Positions 49,964 to 59,444 of a stretch of 64,000 bases of DNA are shown here, piece after piece. The DNA comes from Falsiruegeria mediterranea M17 (lineage in GTDB: Bacteria > Pseudomonadota > Alphaproteobacteria > Rhodobacterales > Rhodobacteraceae), in the NCBI RefSeq assembly GCF_900302455.1, contig NZ_ONZG01000003.1:310001-374000 (forward strand), read 5' to 3'. The notes under the pieces were generated by a model. It saw nothing but the letters and a program-made list of their open reading frames with translations. It had not been told where the DNA came from and ran no database searches. A program made the translations under genes and the position numbers. Position 1 is the stretch's first letter; every line of letters begins with the position of its first letter.

Positions 49964-51244
49964 ATGAACTTTCTCAAATCCACGCTTGCCGGATCGGCAG
50001 TGTTTGCCACCTTTGCCTCTGCAGCCTTGGCCGCTGAGGATACCATCAAGGTTGGCGTGCTGCACTCGCTGTCGGGCACCATGGCAATTTCGGAAACCAC
50101 TCTGAAAGACACCATGCTGATGCTGATCGACCAGCAAAACGCAAAGGGTGGCCTTCTGGGCAAACAGCTGGAAGCCGTGGTGGTCGACCCGGCATCGGAT
50201 TGGCCGCTGTTTGCCGAAAAGGCCCGCGAACTGCTGAGCGTGCACGAGGTTGATGTGATCTTTGGCAATTGGACCTCGGTCAGCCGCAAGTCGGTCCTGC
50301 CGGTGATCGAAGAGCTGAACGGGTTGCTGTTCTATCCGGTGCAGTATGAGGGTGAAGAGAGTTCGAAGAACGTCTTCTACACCGGTGCTGCGCCCAACCA
50401 GCAGGCCATCCCTGCCACCGATTATTTCCTGGAGGAACTGGGGGTCGAGAAATTCGCTCTGCTCGGCACAGACTATGTCTACCCCAGGACCACCAACAAC
50501 ATTCTGGAAAGCTACCTGAAGGGTAAAGGTATCGCGGATAGCGATATCTTTGTGAACTATACGCCCTTTGGCCACTCGGACTGGTCCAAGATCGTGGCCG
50601 ATGTGGTGGCGCTGGGCGCAGATGGCAAAAAAGTTGGTGTGATTTCCACCATCAACGGGGACGCCAACATCGGCTTCTATAAAGAGCTTGCTGCGGCGGG
50701 CGTTTCGGCAGACGATATCCCGGTCGTGGCCTTTTCGGTGGGTGAAGAAGAGCTTGCGGGTCTCGACACCTCGAACCTTGTCGGTCACCTGGCGGCGTGG
50801 AACTACTTCCAGTCGGCTGAGAGCGACGTGAACGCCGAGTTTGTGGAAACCTGGAAAGCCACCATGGGCGAAGAGCGCGTCACCAACGACCCGATGGAAG
50901 CACATTTCATCGGCTTCAACATGTGGGTGAACGCAGCGACCGAAGCAGGCTCGACTGAGGTCGACGCGGTGCGCGCTGAGATGTACGGCCAGGAATTCCC
51001 GAACCTGACTGGCGGTACAGCTGTGATGCTGCCAAACCACCATCTGGCCAAGCCGGTCCTGATCGGTGAGATCCAGGATGATGGTCAGTTTGACATCATC
51101 AGCCAGACCACTGAGGTACCGGGCGACGCATGGACCGATTATCTGCCGGAATCGGCGGTTCTGATCTCGGATTGGAAAGAGTTGGGTTGCGGTATGTACA
51201 ACACCGAAACCAAGTCCTGCGTTCAGACGCTGTCGAACTACTAA
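49964..51244 (+). CDS. urtA: urea ABC transporter, substrate-binding protein
   Basis: A 426-residue periplasmic binding protein with a signal peptide (residues 1-21, ending AALA). It begins DTIKVGVLHSLSGTMAISE, the UrtA signature, and has KQLEAVVVDPASDWP and FYPVQYEGEESS. Urea specificity is backed by the divergent urease operon. GGAGG lies before the ATG. First gene of urtABCDE. Confidence 0.95.
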   Translation: MNFLKSTLAGSAVFATFASAALAAEDTIKVGVLHSLSGTMAISETTLKDTMLMLIDQQNAKGGLLGKQLEAVVVDPASDWPLFAEKARELLSVHEVDVIFGNWTSVSRKSVLPVIEELNGLLFYPVQYEGEESSKNVFYTGAAPNQQAIPATDYFLEELGVEKFALLGTDYVYPRTTNNILESYLKGKGIADSDIFVNYTPFGHSDWSKIVADVVALGADGKKVGVISTINGDANIGFYKELAAAGVSADDIPVVAFSVGEEELAGLDTSNLVGHLAAWNYFQSAESDVNAEFVETWKATMGEERVTNDPMEAHFIGFNMWVNAATEAGSTEVDAVRAEMYGQEFPNLTGGTAVMLPNHHLAKPVLIGEIQDDGQFDIISQTTEVPGDAWTDYLPESAVLISDWKELGCGMYNTETKSCVQTLSNY

Positions 51245-51307
51245 GACCAATGGGCGAAGGGGCCGGGTATCCGGCCTCTTCCGCTCCAAGACGCGGATAA
51301 TCCCCAC

Positions 51308-53263
51308 ATGTTACGACTATTCCTTGCGAGTCTCGCACTCCTCTTATCATGCGTGACAGCAAGCGCCGAGGAGGGTGCGATACAGCCCCTCTTGCAAGAG
51401 CACAGGGAGGTGATTGCCAAAAGCTCTCGCAAGACCATTGGCCCGGCCATTGATGCCATTGCAAACAGCAGTTTGCCTCAGGCGCAGACAATGCTTGAGA
51501 CCTGGGCGGCAAAGTCCATGTGGATGCGCAAATCGGATGGTCGTTTCTTTGTTGGCGAAAAGGCCGACAGCAAGAACTATCGATTGATTGATTTCGATAC
51601 GGGCGAAGTGGTTGGGACCTTCCCCAAGAAAGAGTTGAAGCAGCTGAAACCCAACAGCGGCGTTCGTGCATTGATCGGCACGGCGTTGGTCCAGTTTCAG
51701 CTACTGGACGAAGATAGGGCCAAACGGCAGGCGGCGCTGACCTCGATCCAGCGTGATCCCGAGGCTGCTTTGTTGACCCCTTTGCGCGCCTCGATTGAAC
51801 AAGAACCGGATGCAGGGTTGAAAGCGCAGAAACAGCGCCTCGAGCGGTTATTGACGATCGGCTACGACGCCGACCCGGCCGCCCGGATTGCTGCCATAGA
51901 AGAAATGTCTGGCGATCTGGGTGTCGACGTGCGGGCCACGCTGAACCCCTTGGTCGCGACCACACGCGATGTGACACCAGGGGCGGTGCCCGAGGGGGTG
52001 AATGTCGCCGCGAACCTGACACCCGGCGAGGAAGGGTTTTCTGAGGCCGAGGCCTATGACCTTCTGGTGACCAAGGGGTTTGCGCCTGCACGAGTGACAC
52101 CGGATGAGGTGCGCCTCGCGCTGGCAGAGAACATCGAGGGCGGCACCGTGGGTGGCGTTCCGGTTGCGCAACTGGACAAGGATGATGCTCGCGTACGGGC
52201 CTATGCGGCATTGGCCGAGGCGGGCACGGTGTCGCCTTTGGTGAACCCGGCGGACATTCAGGCTGCTTTGGCTGCGCATGCCTTCTTTGAAACCTACGCT
52301 GAACCGATCGTCGAGGTGACCACGGCCGCGCAGGATGCGCTCGACAATATCGCTTTGAAAGTGGGCGTGAACCAGACGCTGGACCTGACGCTTGACGCCC
52401 TGTCGCTGGCCTCAATCTACTTCCTTGCGGCCATCGGGCTTGCCATCACATTTGGTGTGATGGGGGTCATCAACATGGCCCATGGTGAGTTCATCATGAT
52501 GGGTGCCTACACCGGCTATGTCGTGCAACAGATCATCCCGGACCACACAGTGTCGATCATTGTGGCGATCCCGCTGGCCTTTGCCGTGACCTTTGCCGCC
52601 GGCGTGGCGATGGAGCGGTTGGTGATCCGTTGGCTTTATGCCCGTCCGTTGGAAACACTGCTCGCCACCTTCGGTATCTCCATTGCCCTGCAACAGCTGG
52701 CAAAGAACATCTTTGGCACGCAAGCGCGTCCGCTGACTGCGCCGGGCTGGCTGGACGGGGCGTGGGTGCTGAATGACGTGGTGTCGATCAGCTACATCCG
52801 CATCGCCATTTTCATCTTGGCGCTGATCTTCCTGGGCGTCTTTTTGTTCATCATGAAGCGGACACGGCTGGGGCTGGAAACCCGTGCAGTCACGCAGAAC
52901 CCAGCCATGGCGGCCTCGATGGGCATCAACCCGGGTCGCGTGAACATGCTGACGTTTGGGCTTGGCTCAGGCATTGCGGGGATCGCCGGGGTGGCGATTG
53001 GATTGTTTGCAAAAGTGACTTCGGAACTGGGTAGCGACTACATCGTGCAAAGCTTCATGACCGTGGTGGTCGGTGGTGTGGGCAACATCTGGGGCACGCT
53101 CGCAGGGGCGACGATGATCGGTTTCTTGCAAAAGGGGATCGAGTGGCTGAACCCGTCGAACACGTTGGCGGCGCAGACCTACATGATCGTCTTCATCATC
53201 ATTTTTATTCAGTTCCGGCCCAGGGGCATCATCGCCCTCAAAGGTCGCGCGGCGGGGGATTGA
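51308..53263 (+). CDS. urtB: urea ABC transporter, permease UrtB
   Basis: A 651-residue protein. Signal peptide, then a large extracytoplasmic domain (about 20-370) without recognised motif, then the LivH-type membrane domain with NMAHGEFIMMGAYTGYVVQ and GLETRAVTQNPAMAASMGI. The membrane part pairs with UrtC. The long N-terminal domain is a usual feature of UrtB in proteobacteria and is of unknown role. Confidence 0.93.
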   Translation: MLRLFLASLALLLSCVTASAEEGAIQPLLQEHREVIAKSSRKTIGPAIDAIANSSLPQAQTMLETWAAKSMWMRKSDGRFFVGEKADSKNYRLIDFDTGEVVGTFPKKELKQLKPNSGVRALIGTALVQFQLLDEDRAKRQAALTSIQRDPEAALLTPLRASIEQEPDAGLKAQKQRLERLLTIGYDADPAARIAAIEEMSGDLGVDVRATLNPLVATTRDVTPGAVPEGVNVAANLTPGEEGFSEAEAYDLLVTKGFAPARVTPDEVRLALAENIEGGTVGGVPVAQLDKDDARVRAYAALAEAGTVSPLVNPADIQAALAAHAFFETYAEPIVEVTTAAQDALDNIALKVGVNQTLDLTLDALSLASIYFLAAIGLAITFGVMGVINMAHGEFIMMGAYTGYVVQQIIPDHTVSIIVAIPLAFAVTFAAGVAMERLVIRWLYARPLETLLATFGISIALQQLAKNIFGTQARPLTAPGWLDGAWVLNDVVSISYIRIAIFILALIFLGVFLFIMKRTRLGLETRAVTQNPAMAASMGINPGRVNMLTFGLGSGIAGIAGVAIGLFAKVTSELGSDYIVQSFMTVVVGGVGNIWGTLAGATMIGFLQKGIEWLNPSNTLAAQTYMIVFIIIFIQFRPRGIIALKGRAAGD

Positions 53264-53266
53264 TCC

Positions 53267-54496
53267 ATGCAACGTTCCTTTATCGCCAAGAACCCGTCTG
53301 TTCTGATCTTCCTTGCCTGCCTGGCGCTGTTCACGCTGATCGTCACTGTGCTGTCAGAGGGCCTTGGTCTTGGCATGATCTCGACCAGTTTCATCAAGAC
53401 GCTTGGCAAGACCCTGTGCCTTTGCCTGATCGCAGTGGCGATGGATCTGATCTGGGGCTTTACCGGAATCCTGTCGTTGGGCCATTTTGCCTTCTTCGGA
53501 TTGGGCGGCTACATGATCGGCATGTGGCTGATGTACGAACGCACCCGGCTGATCGTGGTCGAGTCGCTCTCGCAGGCCGAAATTCCCCCCACCAGTTCCG
53601 AGGTCGTGGATGCCATTGGCAACCAGATCTTTGGTGTCGTCGGGGCGAGCGAATTTCCGTTGATCTGGGCCTTTGCCGACAGCCTGTTCCTGCAACTGTT
53701 GTTGGTGGTGCTGGTGCCGGGGCTGCTCGCACTGGTCTTTGGTTGGCTGGCGTTTCGCAGCCGCGTCACGGGCGTGTATCTGTCGATCTTGACGCAGGCG
53801 ATGACGCTGGCTCTGGCGCTCTACCTCTTCCAGAACGACAGCGGTCTGCGCGGCAACAACGGCCTCTCGGGTCTGCAAAACCTGCCCGGGGTCGAGGCGT
53901 CGCAGGATGTCGTGTCGCTTTGGTTCCTCTGGGCGTCCGCCCTGGCGCTTGGCCTTGGCTATCTGCTCGCCGCCTGGGTGGTGTCGGGCAAGTTCGGTTC
54001 GGTCATTCGCGGTATTCGTGACAACGAGGCGCGGGTGCGCTTTCTTGGGTATTCGGTTGAGACTTACAAATTGATGATCTTCACGTTGACCGCGTGCATC
54101 GCGGCCATCGCCGGTGCGCTGTATTACCCCCAGGCGGGGATCATAAACCCGGCCGAGATCGCGCCGATCGCCTCGATCTACCTTGCGGTCTGGGTTGCCA
54201 TCGGGGGGCGCGGCCGACTTTACGGCGCTGTGATTGGTGCGGCGTTCGTAAGCCTTTTGAGTACATGGTTCACTGGCGGCCAGGCACCAGATATTCCGCT
54301 GGGCTTTTACACCATCAAATGGGTCGACTGGTGGCTGGTGCTTCTGGGGCTGTCATTTGTCGCCGTCACGCTGTTTGCGCCAAAAGGCATGGGCGGGTTG
54401 GTCGACCTGTGGACCCAAGCACGCGCGCCCAATCGCCATGGCGCCGACCTCGGACCCGATGACAGCGCCCTGCGCGAACAGGAGGCCAGCAAATGA
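53267..54496 (+). CDS. urtC: urea ABC transporter, permease UrtC
   Basis: A 409-residue LivM-type membrane protein: MDLIWGFTGILSLGHFAFFGLGGYMIG, the YLSILTQAMTLAL helix and the IRDNEARVRFLGYSVETYK cytoplasmic loop. Three bases after urtB and overlapping urtD. Confidence 0.95.
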   Translation: MQRSFIAKNPSVLIFLACLALFTLIVTVLSEGLGLGMISTSFIKTLGKTLCLCLIAVAMDLIWGFTGILSLGHFAFFGLGGYMIGMWLMYERTRLIVVESLSQAEIPPTSSEVVDAIGNQIFGVVGASEFPLIWAFADSLFLQLLLVVLVPGLLALVFGWLAFRSRVTGVYLSILTQAMTLALALYLFQNDSGLRGNNGLSGLQNLPGVEASQDVVSLWFLWASALALGLGYLLAAWVVSGKFGSVIRGIRDNEARVRFLGYSVETYKLMIFTLTACIAAIAGALYYPQAGIINPAEIAPIASIYLAVWVAIGGRGRLYGAVIGAAFVSLLSTWFTGGQAPDIPLGFYTIKWVDWWLVLLGLSFVAVTLFAPKGMGGLVDLWTQARAPNRHGADLGPDDSALREQEASK

Positions 54497-55233
54497 GCAC
54501 ACTTCTCGAGGTTTCCGGTGTGTCCGTCACCTTTGACGGCTTCCGCGCCATCAACAACCTGTCGTTCCAGATCGGCGAGGCCGAGTTGCGCGCAGTGATC
54601 GGGCCGAACGGGGCGGGCAAGACGACGTTCATGGATATCGTGACCGGCAAGACCAAACCCGACGAGGGCAGGGTGATCTGGGGAGAGAAATCGGTCTCTC
54701 TGCTGAAGATGAGCGAGGCCAAGATCGCCCAAGCGGGTATTGGGCGTAAGTTCCAGAAACCTACGGTGTTCGAAGATCAGACGGTGCAGGAAAACCTGCT
54801 GATGGCCTTGAAGAAACCGCGCGGTTGGCTGTCGGTTCTGTCCTATCGGGCGAAGCCAGAGGACCTGGATAAGGTGGCCGAACTGGCAAAGGAAATTGGT
54901 CTGATCGACGAGTTGACCCGCAAATCCGGTGAACTGAGCCACGGGCAGAAGCAATGGCTCGAGATCGGGATGCTCTTGGCGCAAGAGCCGCGGTTATTGC
55001 TGGTGGACGAACCAGCGGCGGGGATGACGCCGCAGGAACGCGAACACACCACCGACCTGTTGCTGGAAGCGGCCAAGACCCGTGCCGTTGTCGTTGTGGA
55101 GCATGATATGGAGTTTGTGCGCCGTCTGAACTGCAAGGTCACCGTCCTGCATGAAGGCTCGGTTCTGGCCGAAGGCAGTCTTGACCATGTCACCTCCAAT
55201 CAAGAGGTCATCGATGTCTATCTGGGGCGCTGA
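54493..55233 (+). CDS. urtD: urea ABC transporter, ATPase UrtD
   Basis: A 246-residue ABC ATPase of the LivG type. Walker A GPNGAGKTT (about 38-46), ABC signature LSHGQKQWLEIGMLLAQEP, Walker B LLLVDEPAAG. Overlaps urtC by ATGA. Confidence 0.96.
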   Translation: MSTLLEVSGVSVTFDGFRAINNLSFQIGEAELRAVIGPNGAGKTTFMDIVTGKTKPDEGRVIWGEKSVSLLKMSEAKIAQAGIGRKFQKPTVFEDQTVQENLLMALKKPRGWLSVLSYRAKPEDLDKVAELAKEIGLIDELTRKSGELSHGQKQWLEIGMLLAQEPRLLLVDEPAAGMTPQEREHTTDLLLEAAKTRAVVVVEHDMEFVRRLNCKVTVLHEGSVLAEGSLDHVTSNQEVIDVYLGR

Positions 55234-55236
55234 AAC

Positions 55237-55932
55237 ATGCTGAAATTGACCGATTTGACCCTGCACTACGGGCATTCGAAAATCCTGAAAGGTATCTCGA
55301 TGGAGGCCGCCCAGGGAGAGGTAACCTGTGTCATGGGCACCAATGGCGTCGGCAAGACCAGCCTCATCAAGGCGATCTCGGGTACCCATCCACGCTCGGG
55401 TGGGGATGTGGAGTTGGGTGGCGAAACCCTGGGCGTATTGCCGGCACACAGGCTGGCACACAAGGGGGTTGCGTACGTACCGCAGGGGCGTGAGATATTT
55501 CCATTGCTGACAGTGCGCGAAAACCTGGAAACCGGGTTCGTGTGCTTGCCGCCGTCCGAGCATTTCATCCCCGATGAGATATTTGAACTTTTCCCAGTTT
55601 TGGAGGAAATGCAGAACCGCCGGTGCGGCGACCTGTCAGGCGGTCAGCAGCAGCAACTTGCGATTGCTCGGGCCTTGATAACCAAGCCAAGGTTGTTGCT
55701 GTTGGACGAACCGACCGAAGGCATTCAGCCCAACATCATCCAACAGATCGGTGAGGTGATCCGACTGTTGCGCGACCAAGGCAACATGGCAATCGTTCTT
55801 GTCGAGCAGTATTTCGAGTTTGCCTACGACTTGGCCGACAGTTTCGTTGTGTTGCGCAGGGGCGAGGTGATGCTGGCGGGTCCCAAAGCAAGTCTTTCGA
55901 AACAGGCTGTCCTGAAAGGGGTATCGGTCTGA
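55237..55932 (+). CDS. urtE: urea ABC transporter, ATPase UrtE
   Basis: A 231-residue LivF-type ATPase. Walker [10 protein letters not shown] (about 34-42), signature [19 protein letters not shown] and Walker [11 protein letters not shown]. It completes the transporter. No clear terminator follows; about 260 bases separate it from the convergent gene. Confidence 0.96.
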   Translation: MLKLTDLTLHYGHSKILKGISMEAAQGEVTCVMGTNGVGKTSLIKAISGTHPRSGGDVELGGETLGVLPAHRLAHKGVAYVPQGREIFPLLTVRENLETGFVCLPPSEHFIPDEIFELFPVLEEMQNRRCGDLSGGQQQQLAIARALITKPRLLLLDEPTEGIQPNIIQQIGEVIRLLRDQGNMAIVLVEQYFEFAYDLADSFVVLRRGEVMLAGPKASLSKQAVLKGVSV

Positions 55933-56190
55933 ACCGGATTGCAAAGTGGTTTTCGGGAAATCGTTCACTCTAGATGGTTTGAATGATCAATTGATGGCCT
56001 TGTGGCTTTAAGATTTCATGCATCCGGCACGGATCCAGGTTTGGCCTGCAACTCGCGTTAAACCAGCTTGTCTGGAATATATTGGGTCTGTGTGCAGGGC
56101 AAGATGATCGCGTGTAGCCTCTGGCGCTATGGCCTCTGCGATCAAAGTGAATTTCACGGGCTGTTCTTTTTCGCGATCTGACGCAGTCTG

Positions 56191-56814
56191 TCAGACAACA
56201 ACGTTGACGATCGTTTCCGGACCGTTCGGCCCCTTGGTGAATGCCATGGACACGGCCTTGGCGTTTGCTTTGGACATCCGGCGGTAAAGCCCGTCTCTTG
56301 CATTGCCGGGTTCTCCATCGACATAGAATTGAGTGGTCAGAACCTCGCGACGTCCATCCAGAATTTTCACGTGGATATGCGGCGTGCGCCCAGGGTATCT
56401 GGTTGGTTTGATCGTCCGGAACGCATAGTTGCCTGCGTCATCGGTGATGTCGTGACCAAATCCCTGGAACCCCTGGTCGTAAGGCACCGACCGATCATCG
56501 CCGGGATGCAGATACTTTCCGTTCACGTCGCATTGCCAGATCTCGATGCGCGCACCAGCCATGGGAGCGCCCTTGCGATCGGTGATCTGGCCCTTGAGCG
56601 TGATGATTTCCCCACCCGCCTCGCGCACCAGCCCTGCAATCTTTACCAGGTCGTTGTCGGTATCCGGCATACGCATGGACTTGGTCGGATAAAACGGCCC
56701 CTCTGCCGCCCGCGGTGTCAGCTCGTTTGCCAGTATGGGCCGAGGCAAGAGCAGGCTGCCAATGGCGGTCGTGGCTCCGGCCAGAAGAGTTCGGCGCGAA
56801 TTTTCATGGGGCAT
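56191..56814 (-). CDS. exported intradiol ring-cleavage dioxygenase-like protein
   Basis: A 207-residue protein with a twin-arginine-like signal (NSRRTLLAGATTAIGSLL) and the protocatechuate dioxygenase core: IEIWQCDVNGKYLHPG holds the first Tyr ligand and RYPGRTPHIHVKI holds the second Tyr and two His. The signal suggests the periplasm, unlike PcaGH. Such exported members attack extracellular aromatics or are of unknown substrate. A short inverted repeat overlapping the stop (TCTGAC/GTCAGA near 56190-56210) might help termination. Confidence 0.85.
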   Translation of the reverse strand: MPHENSRRTLLAGATTAIGSLLLPRPILANELTPRAAEGPFYPTKSMRMPDTDNDLVKIAGLVREAGGEIITLKGQITDRKGAPMAGARIEIWQCDVNGKYLHPGDDRSVPYDQGFQGFGHDITDDAGNYAFRTIKPTRYPGRTPHIHVKILDGRREVLTTQFYVDGEPGNARDGLYRRMSKANAKAVSMAFTKGPNGPETIVNVVV

Positions 56815-56829
56815 CTTCCCGTTCCTCAG

Positions 56830-57069
56830 TTATTCCATCGCAGCGACGACCTGTTCAAACTTAACGATCTTGCCGCTCTGGGCGTGCCACAGATGCGCAA
56901 CCCGCGCCGAGAATTCCTGGCCTGTTGCATTGAGTGTATCATGGTAAGTCCCTGCAAAGAGATAACCAGCAGATTTGGTCCCATTCGCATCGGGTGGCGG
57001 GTGCGCCTGAAGATGGGGGTCGTTGTCTTCAGATACATCACCGTCAGGGCTGCTTTGGACACTTTCCAA
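56830..57069 (-). pseudogene. SnoaL/NTF2-like gene remnant
   Basis: About 80 residues are readable; only the last 40 (AGTYHDTLNATGQEFSARVAHLWHAQSG... FEQVV) match the C-terminal end of SnoaL-like proteins. The N-terminal half is proline- and histidine-rich and not protein-like, so the gene appears truncated or decayed. It lies just before the exported dioxygenase gene. Confidence 0.55.
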
Positions 57070-57222
57070 CGGGGGGTTTGCCTGGCTTCCAAGGGACGAA
57101 CTTGAAATTCATGACATGCCTCACGGCCTGACGGGAAGAATGGGATATGGGGCTGGAGGGCGGGGCATCGTCCCCACCCTCTGATGTTACGCGCCGGGCG
57201 GGTTCCGGCGCCGGCGTGGCGC

Positions 57223-58086
57223 TCAGGGCCAGGACCGTTCGCCTTCGATGACTTGCGCACCGAGTTTCAGATCGCCCACGTTTTCAAAGCTTGGATAGGC
57301 GGCTTGCATTGCTGCGATCAGCTCTTCCGAGCTGTTTGCCTTTTCTGCGGCGGCTTCGAACGCGGCGACGTATTCCTTGGTGAAGTCAACGATGCTGGCG
57401 TCCTCGGCGCTTTCGCCCATCACGTGGCCGGGAATGATCCGCTCGGGGTTCAACGCCAGCAGCTGATCCAGCGTCGCACGCCAGCTGTCGCGGCTTTCCG
57501 GTGTTTGGGTGTCGGCCATCCAGACGTGCACGTTTTCATACAGAACAACGCCGCCCAAAACGGTCTTTTCCGATGGCACCCACAGGAAGGTGTGAACCGG
57601 GTCGTGACCATCAAGGCCAACCACCTGCACGGTTTCACCATCCACTGTCAGCCTGTCACCTTGCAGAACGTCGGGAACAATCAGATCGGTTGGCGCGTTC
57701 TCTTTCAGGATCGGGCCCCAGAAGTCGTACTTGAGCTGGATGGTCTTTTCGATGCCCTTGACCGTCTCGGGGGTGGCGACAATTTTGACTTCAGGGTAAG
57801 CGGCACGGATGGTGTCCAGGCCGAAATAGAAATCGGGGTCCTTGTGGCTGATAAAGACGGTTGTTAGGGATTTGCCGGTTGCCTTGATCATGTCGACCAG
57901 TTGCTGCGCATCGTCCTTTTCGAACTGGGCGTCGACCAGGATAACCTCACTCGGGCCTTCGATCAGGTTTGAGGATACCGGGAACAGGCTGCCTTCGTTG
58001 GGGGTGAAAGCGGTGATGCTCAGATCCGCGGCAAAGGCCGCGGTGGACAGCAGCAGGGCTGTGGCTGAGGTGAAGATCGTCTTCAT
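57223..58086 (-). CDS. metallo-beta-lactamase-fold protein with altered metal motif
   Basis: A 287-residue secreted protein: signal peptide (KTIFTSATALLLSTAAFAA) and an MBL fold. The usual HxHxDH motif reads SHKDPDF: of the metal ligands only the first His and the Asp are kept. Later His occur in GLDGHDPVHTF and IPGHVMGE. The activity may be altered or lost, or metal bound in another way. AGGAG precedes the ATG at 58086. It is next to the NTF2 remnant and the DsbA fragment, near a LysR gene. Confidence 0.8.
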   Translation of the reverse strand: MKTIFTSATALLLSTAAFAADLSITAFTPNEGSLFPVSSNLIEGPSEVILVDAQFEKDDAQQLVDMIKATGKSLTTVFISHKDPDFYFGLDTIRAAYPEVKIVATPETVKGIEKTIQLKYDFWGPILKENAPTDLIVPDVLQGDRLTVDGETVQVVGLDGHDPVHTFLWVPSEKTVLGGVVLYENVHVWMADTQTPESRDSWRATLDQLLALNPERIIPGHVMGESAEDASIVDFTKEYVAAFEAAAEKANSSEELIAAMQAAYPSFENVGDLKLGAQVIEGERSWP

Positions 58087-58186
58087 GAGAATGCTCCTTG
58101 CATTTATGCGGCCAGGGCCGCGGTCGTTTGGGGAAGAGGGTAGTAGGCTGAGTTTTCGACTTGGGTTTTCGCGCCGTCGGTTCGTG

Positions 58187-58378
58187 TCAGCAGGGGAGGG
58201 GCACCTTGGGTGCTGCATTGAGCCTGCAATCTCGCGCATGCCGAACTGATTTGCGTGGCCGGCGTCGGCCCTCATCCAACGAATGGTCGATGCTGAATAC
58301 TGTCAACGCATCGATCACCGGTGCCGCGCCGTAGCACCAGTCGCATAAGGTATCGTATATGTAGATGAAGCGCGTCAT
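58187..58378 (-). pseudogene. truncated DsbA-family oxidoreductase (N-terminal fragment)
   Basis: The first 25 codons (FIYIYDTLCDWCYGAAPVID) are a clear DsbA/FrnE-type thioredoxin-fold start with the CDWC active site, preceded by a GGAGA ribosome site. After that (DALTVFSIDHSLDEGR...) the frame is arginine- and proline-rich and does not resemble the family; the rest of the gene is missing. A deletion is likely. Confidence 0.6.
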
Positions 58379-58474
58379 TGCGGTCTCCGTTTTGGTGGAC
58401 CACAGGTAGGGTGCCGCTATTGTTGACTAAAGGCGTGTATCCAAGACACAGTGTCAGCGAAAAAGTGACGATTA

Positions 58475-59380
58475 ATGAAGAAGCCCAACCTAAACCGTCT
58501 TGAGTATTTTGTTGCCATTGCCGAAGCGGGGACAATCACAGCCGCCGCCGAACGGATGCGGATCAGCAAGGCAGTGGTCAGCAAGCAGCTTCAGTTGCTC
58601 GAGGAAGAGCTTGGCGCCACACTGGTTGTACGCAATTCGCGCCACCTGAACCTGACTGAAACCGGCCAATCCTTTTACGAAGCCGCGCGCGCATCGGTGG
58701 CACAGGCGGAAGAGGCCTTTGAAATGGTTCGACAGGGGCGGGCCGAACCGACCGGCAATCTGCGCATCACGGCACCCCTGGACATGGGGGTCACCTACGT
58801 TTCGCCAGTTGTAGCAGAGTTTCGCAACGCCTATCCGGCGGTCACGGTCGATCTGACGCTGAGCGACACGCGGTTTGACCCGGTTGAGGCACGGTTTGAC
58901 ATCGCTTACCGGGTGGGATGGCTTGCTGATTCCGCCAACGTTGCGCGCAAATTGGCCGACTTTCAGCAAATCGTTTTGTCTTCGCCTGAATTGGCTGAGC
59001 AATTTGGACCACCGGACCATCCGGATGAATTGGCGGCGTTTCCGTTCGTCGAACACAGAGCTCTGCCGAACTCACTGATCTGGCAATTTTCAAAGGCGAC
59101 AGGTGAACGCACCGAGGTGCAAATGAGCCCCGCTCTTCGAGCAGATGTAACACCTGCGATTAAAGCGATGGTACTCGAAGGCGCAGGTATTTCCATTCTG
59201 CCGGATTTCTTTGCCAAGAAAGAGATTGAAGACGGCACATTGATTCAGCTTGTTCCTGACTGGACGCTTCCCAGCGGAGGCATCTATGCCGTTTACCCGC
59301 CTACGCAGTTTCGATCAGCGGCCACAAAACAGTTTGCGGAAATGTTTGCGGCAAGGCTTCGCAAAAGTCTGATTTTGTAA
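58475..59380 (+). CDS. LysR-family transcriptional regulator
   Basis: A 301-residue LysR protein with the helix-turn-helix GTITAAAERMRISKAVVSKQLQLLEEELG (read in two parts) at about residues 16-46 and a C-terminal effector domain. It is divergent from the truncated DsbA-like gene by about 100 bases and may once have controlled it and the MBL-fold gene. Inducer unknown. Confidence 0.9.
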   Translation: MKKPNLNRLEYFVAIAEAGTITAAAERMRISKAVVSKQLQLLEEELGATLVVRNSRHLNLTETGQSFYEAARASVAQAEEAFEMVRQGRAEPTGNLRITAPLDMGVTYVSPVVAEFRNAYPAVTVDLTLSDTRFDPVEARFDIAYRVGWLADSANVARKLADFQQIVLSSPELAEQFGPPDHPDELAAFPFVEHRALPNSLIWQFSKATGERTEVQMSPALRADVTPAIKAMVLEGAGISILPDFFAKKEIEDGTLIQLVPDWTLPSGGIYAVYPPTQFRSAATKQFAEMFAARLRKSLIL

Positions 59381-59444
59381 CTTGGATCTCGAACATGGCG
59401 TTGCCTCAATCGACTTGGATTTGATCGCCCCAATAGCTTATCAC

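Noticed and set aside
49886-51307. Long minus-strand frame opposite urtA
   Set aside because: Antisense to the clear UrtA coding sequence; low-complexity composition typical of a shadow frame.
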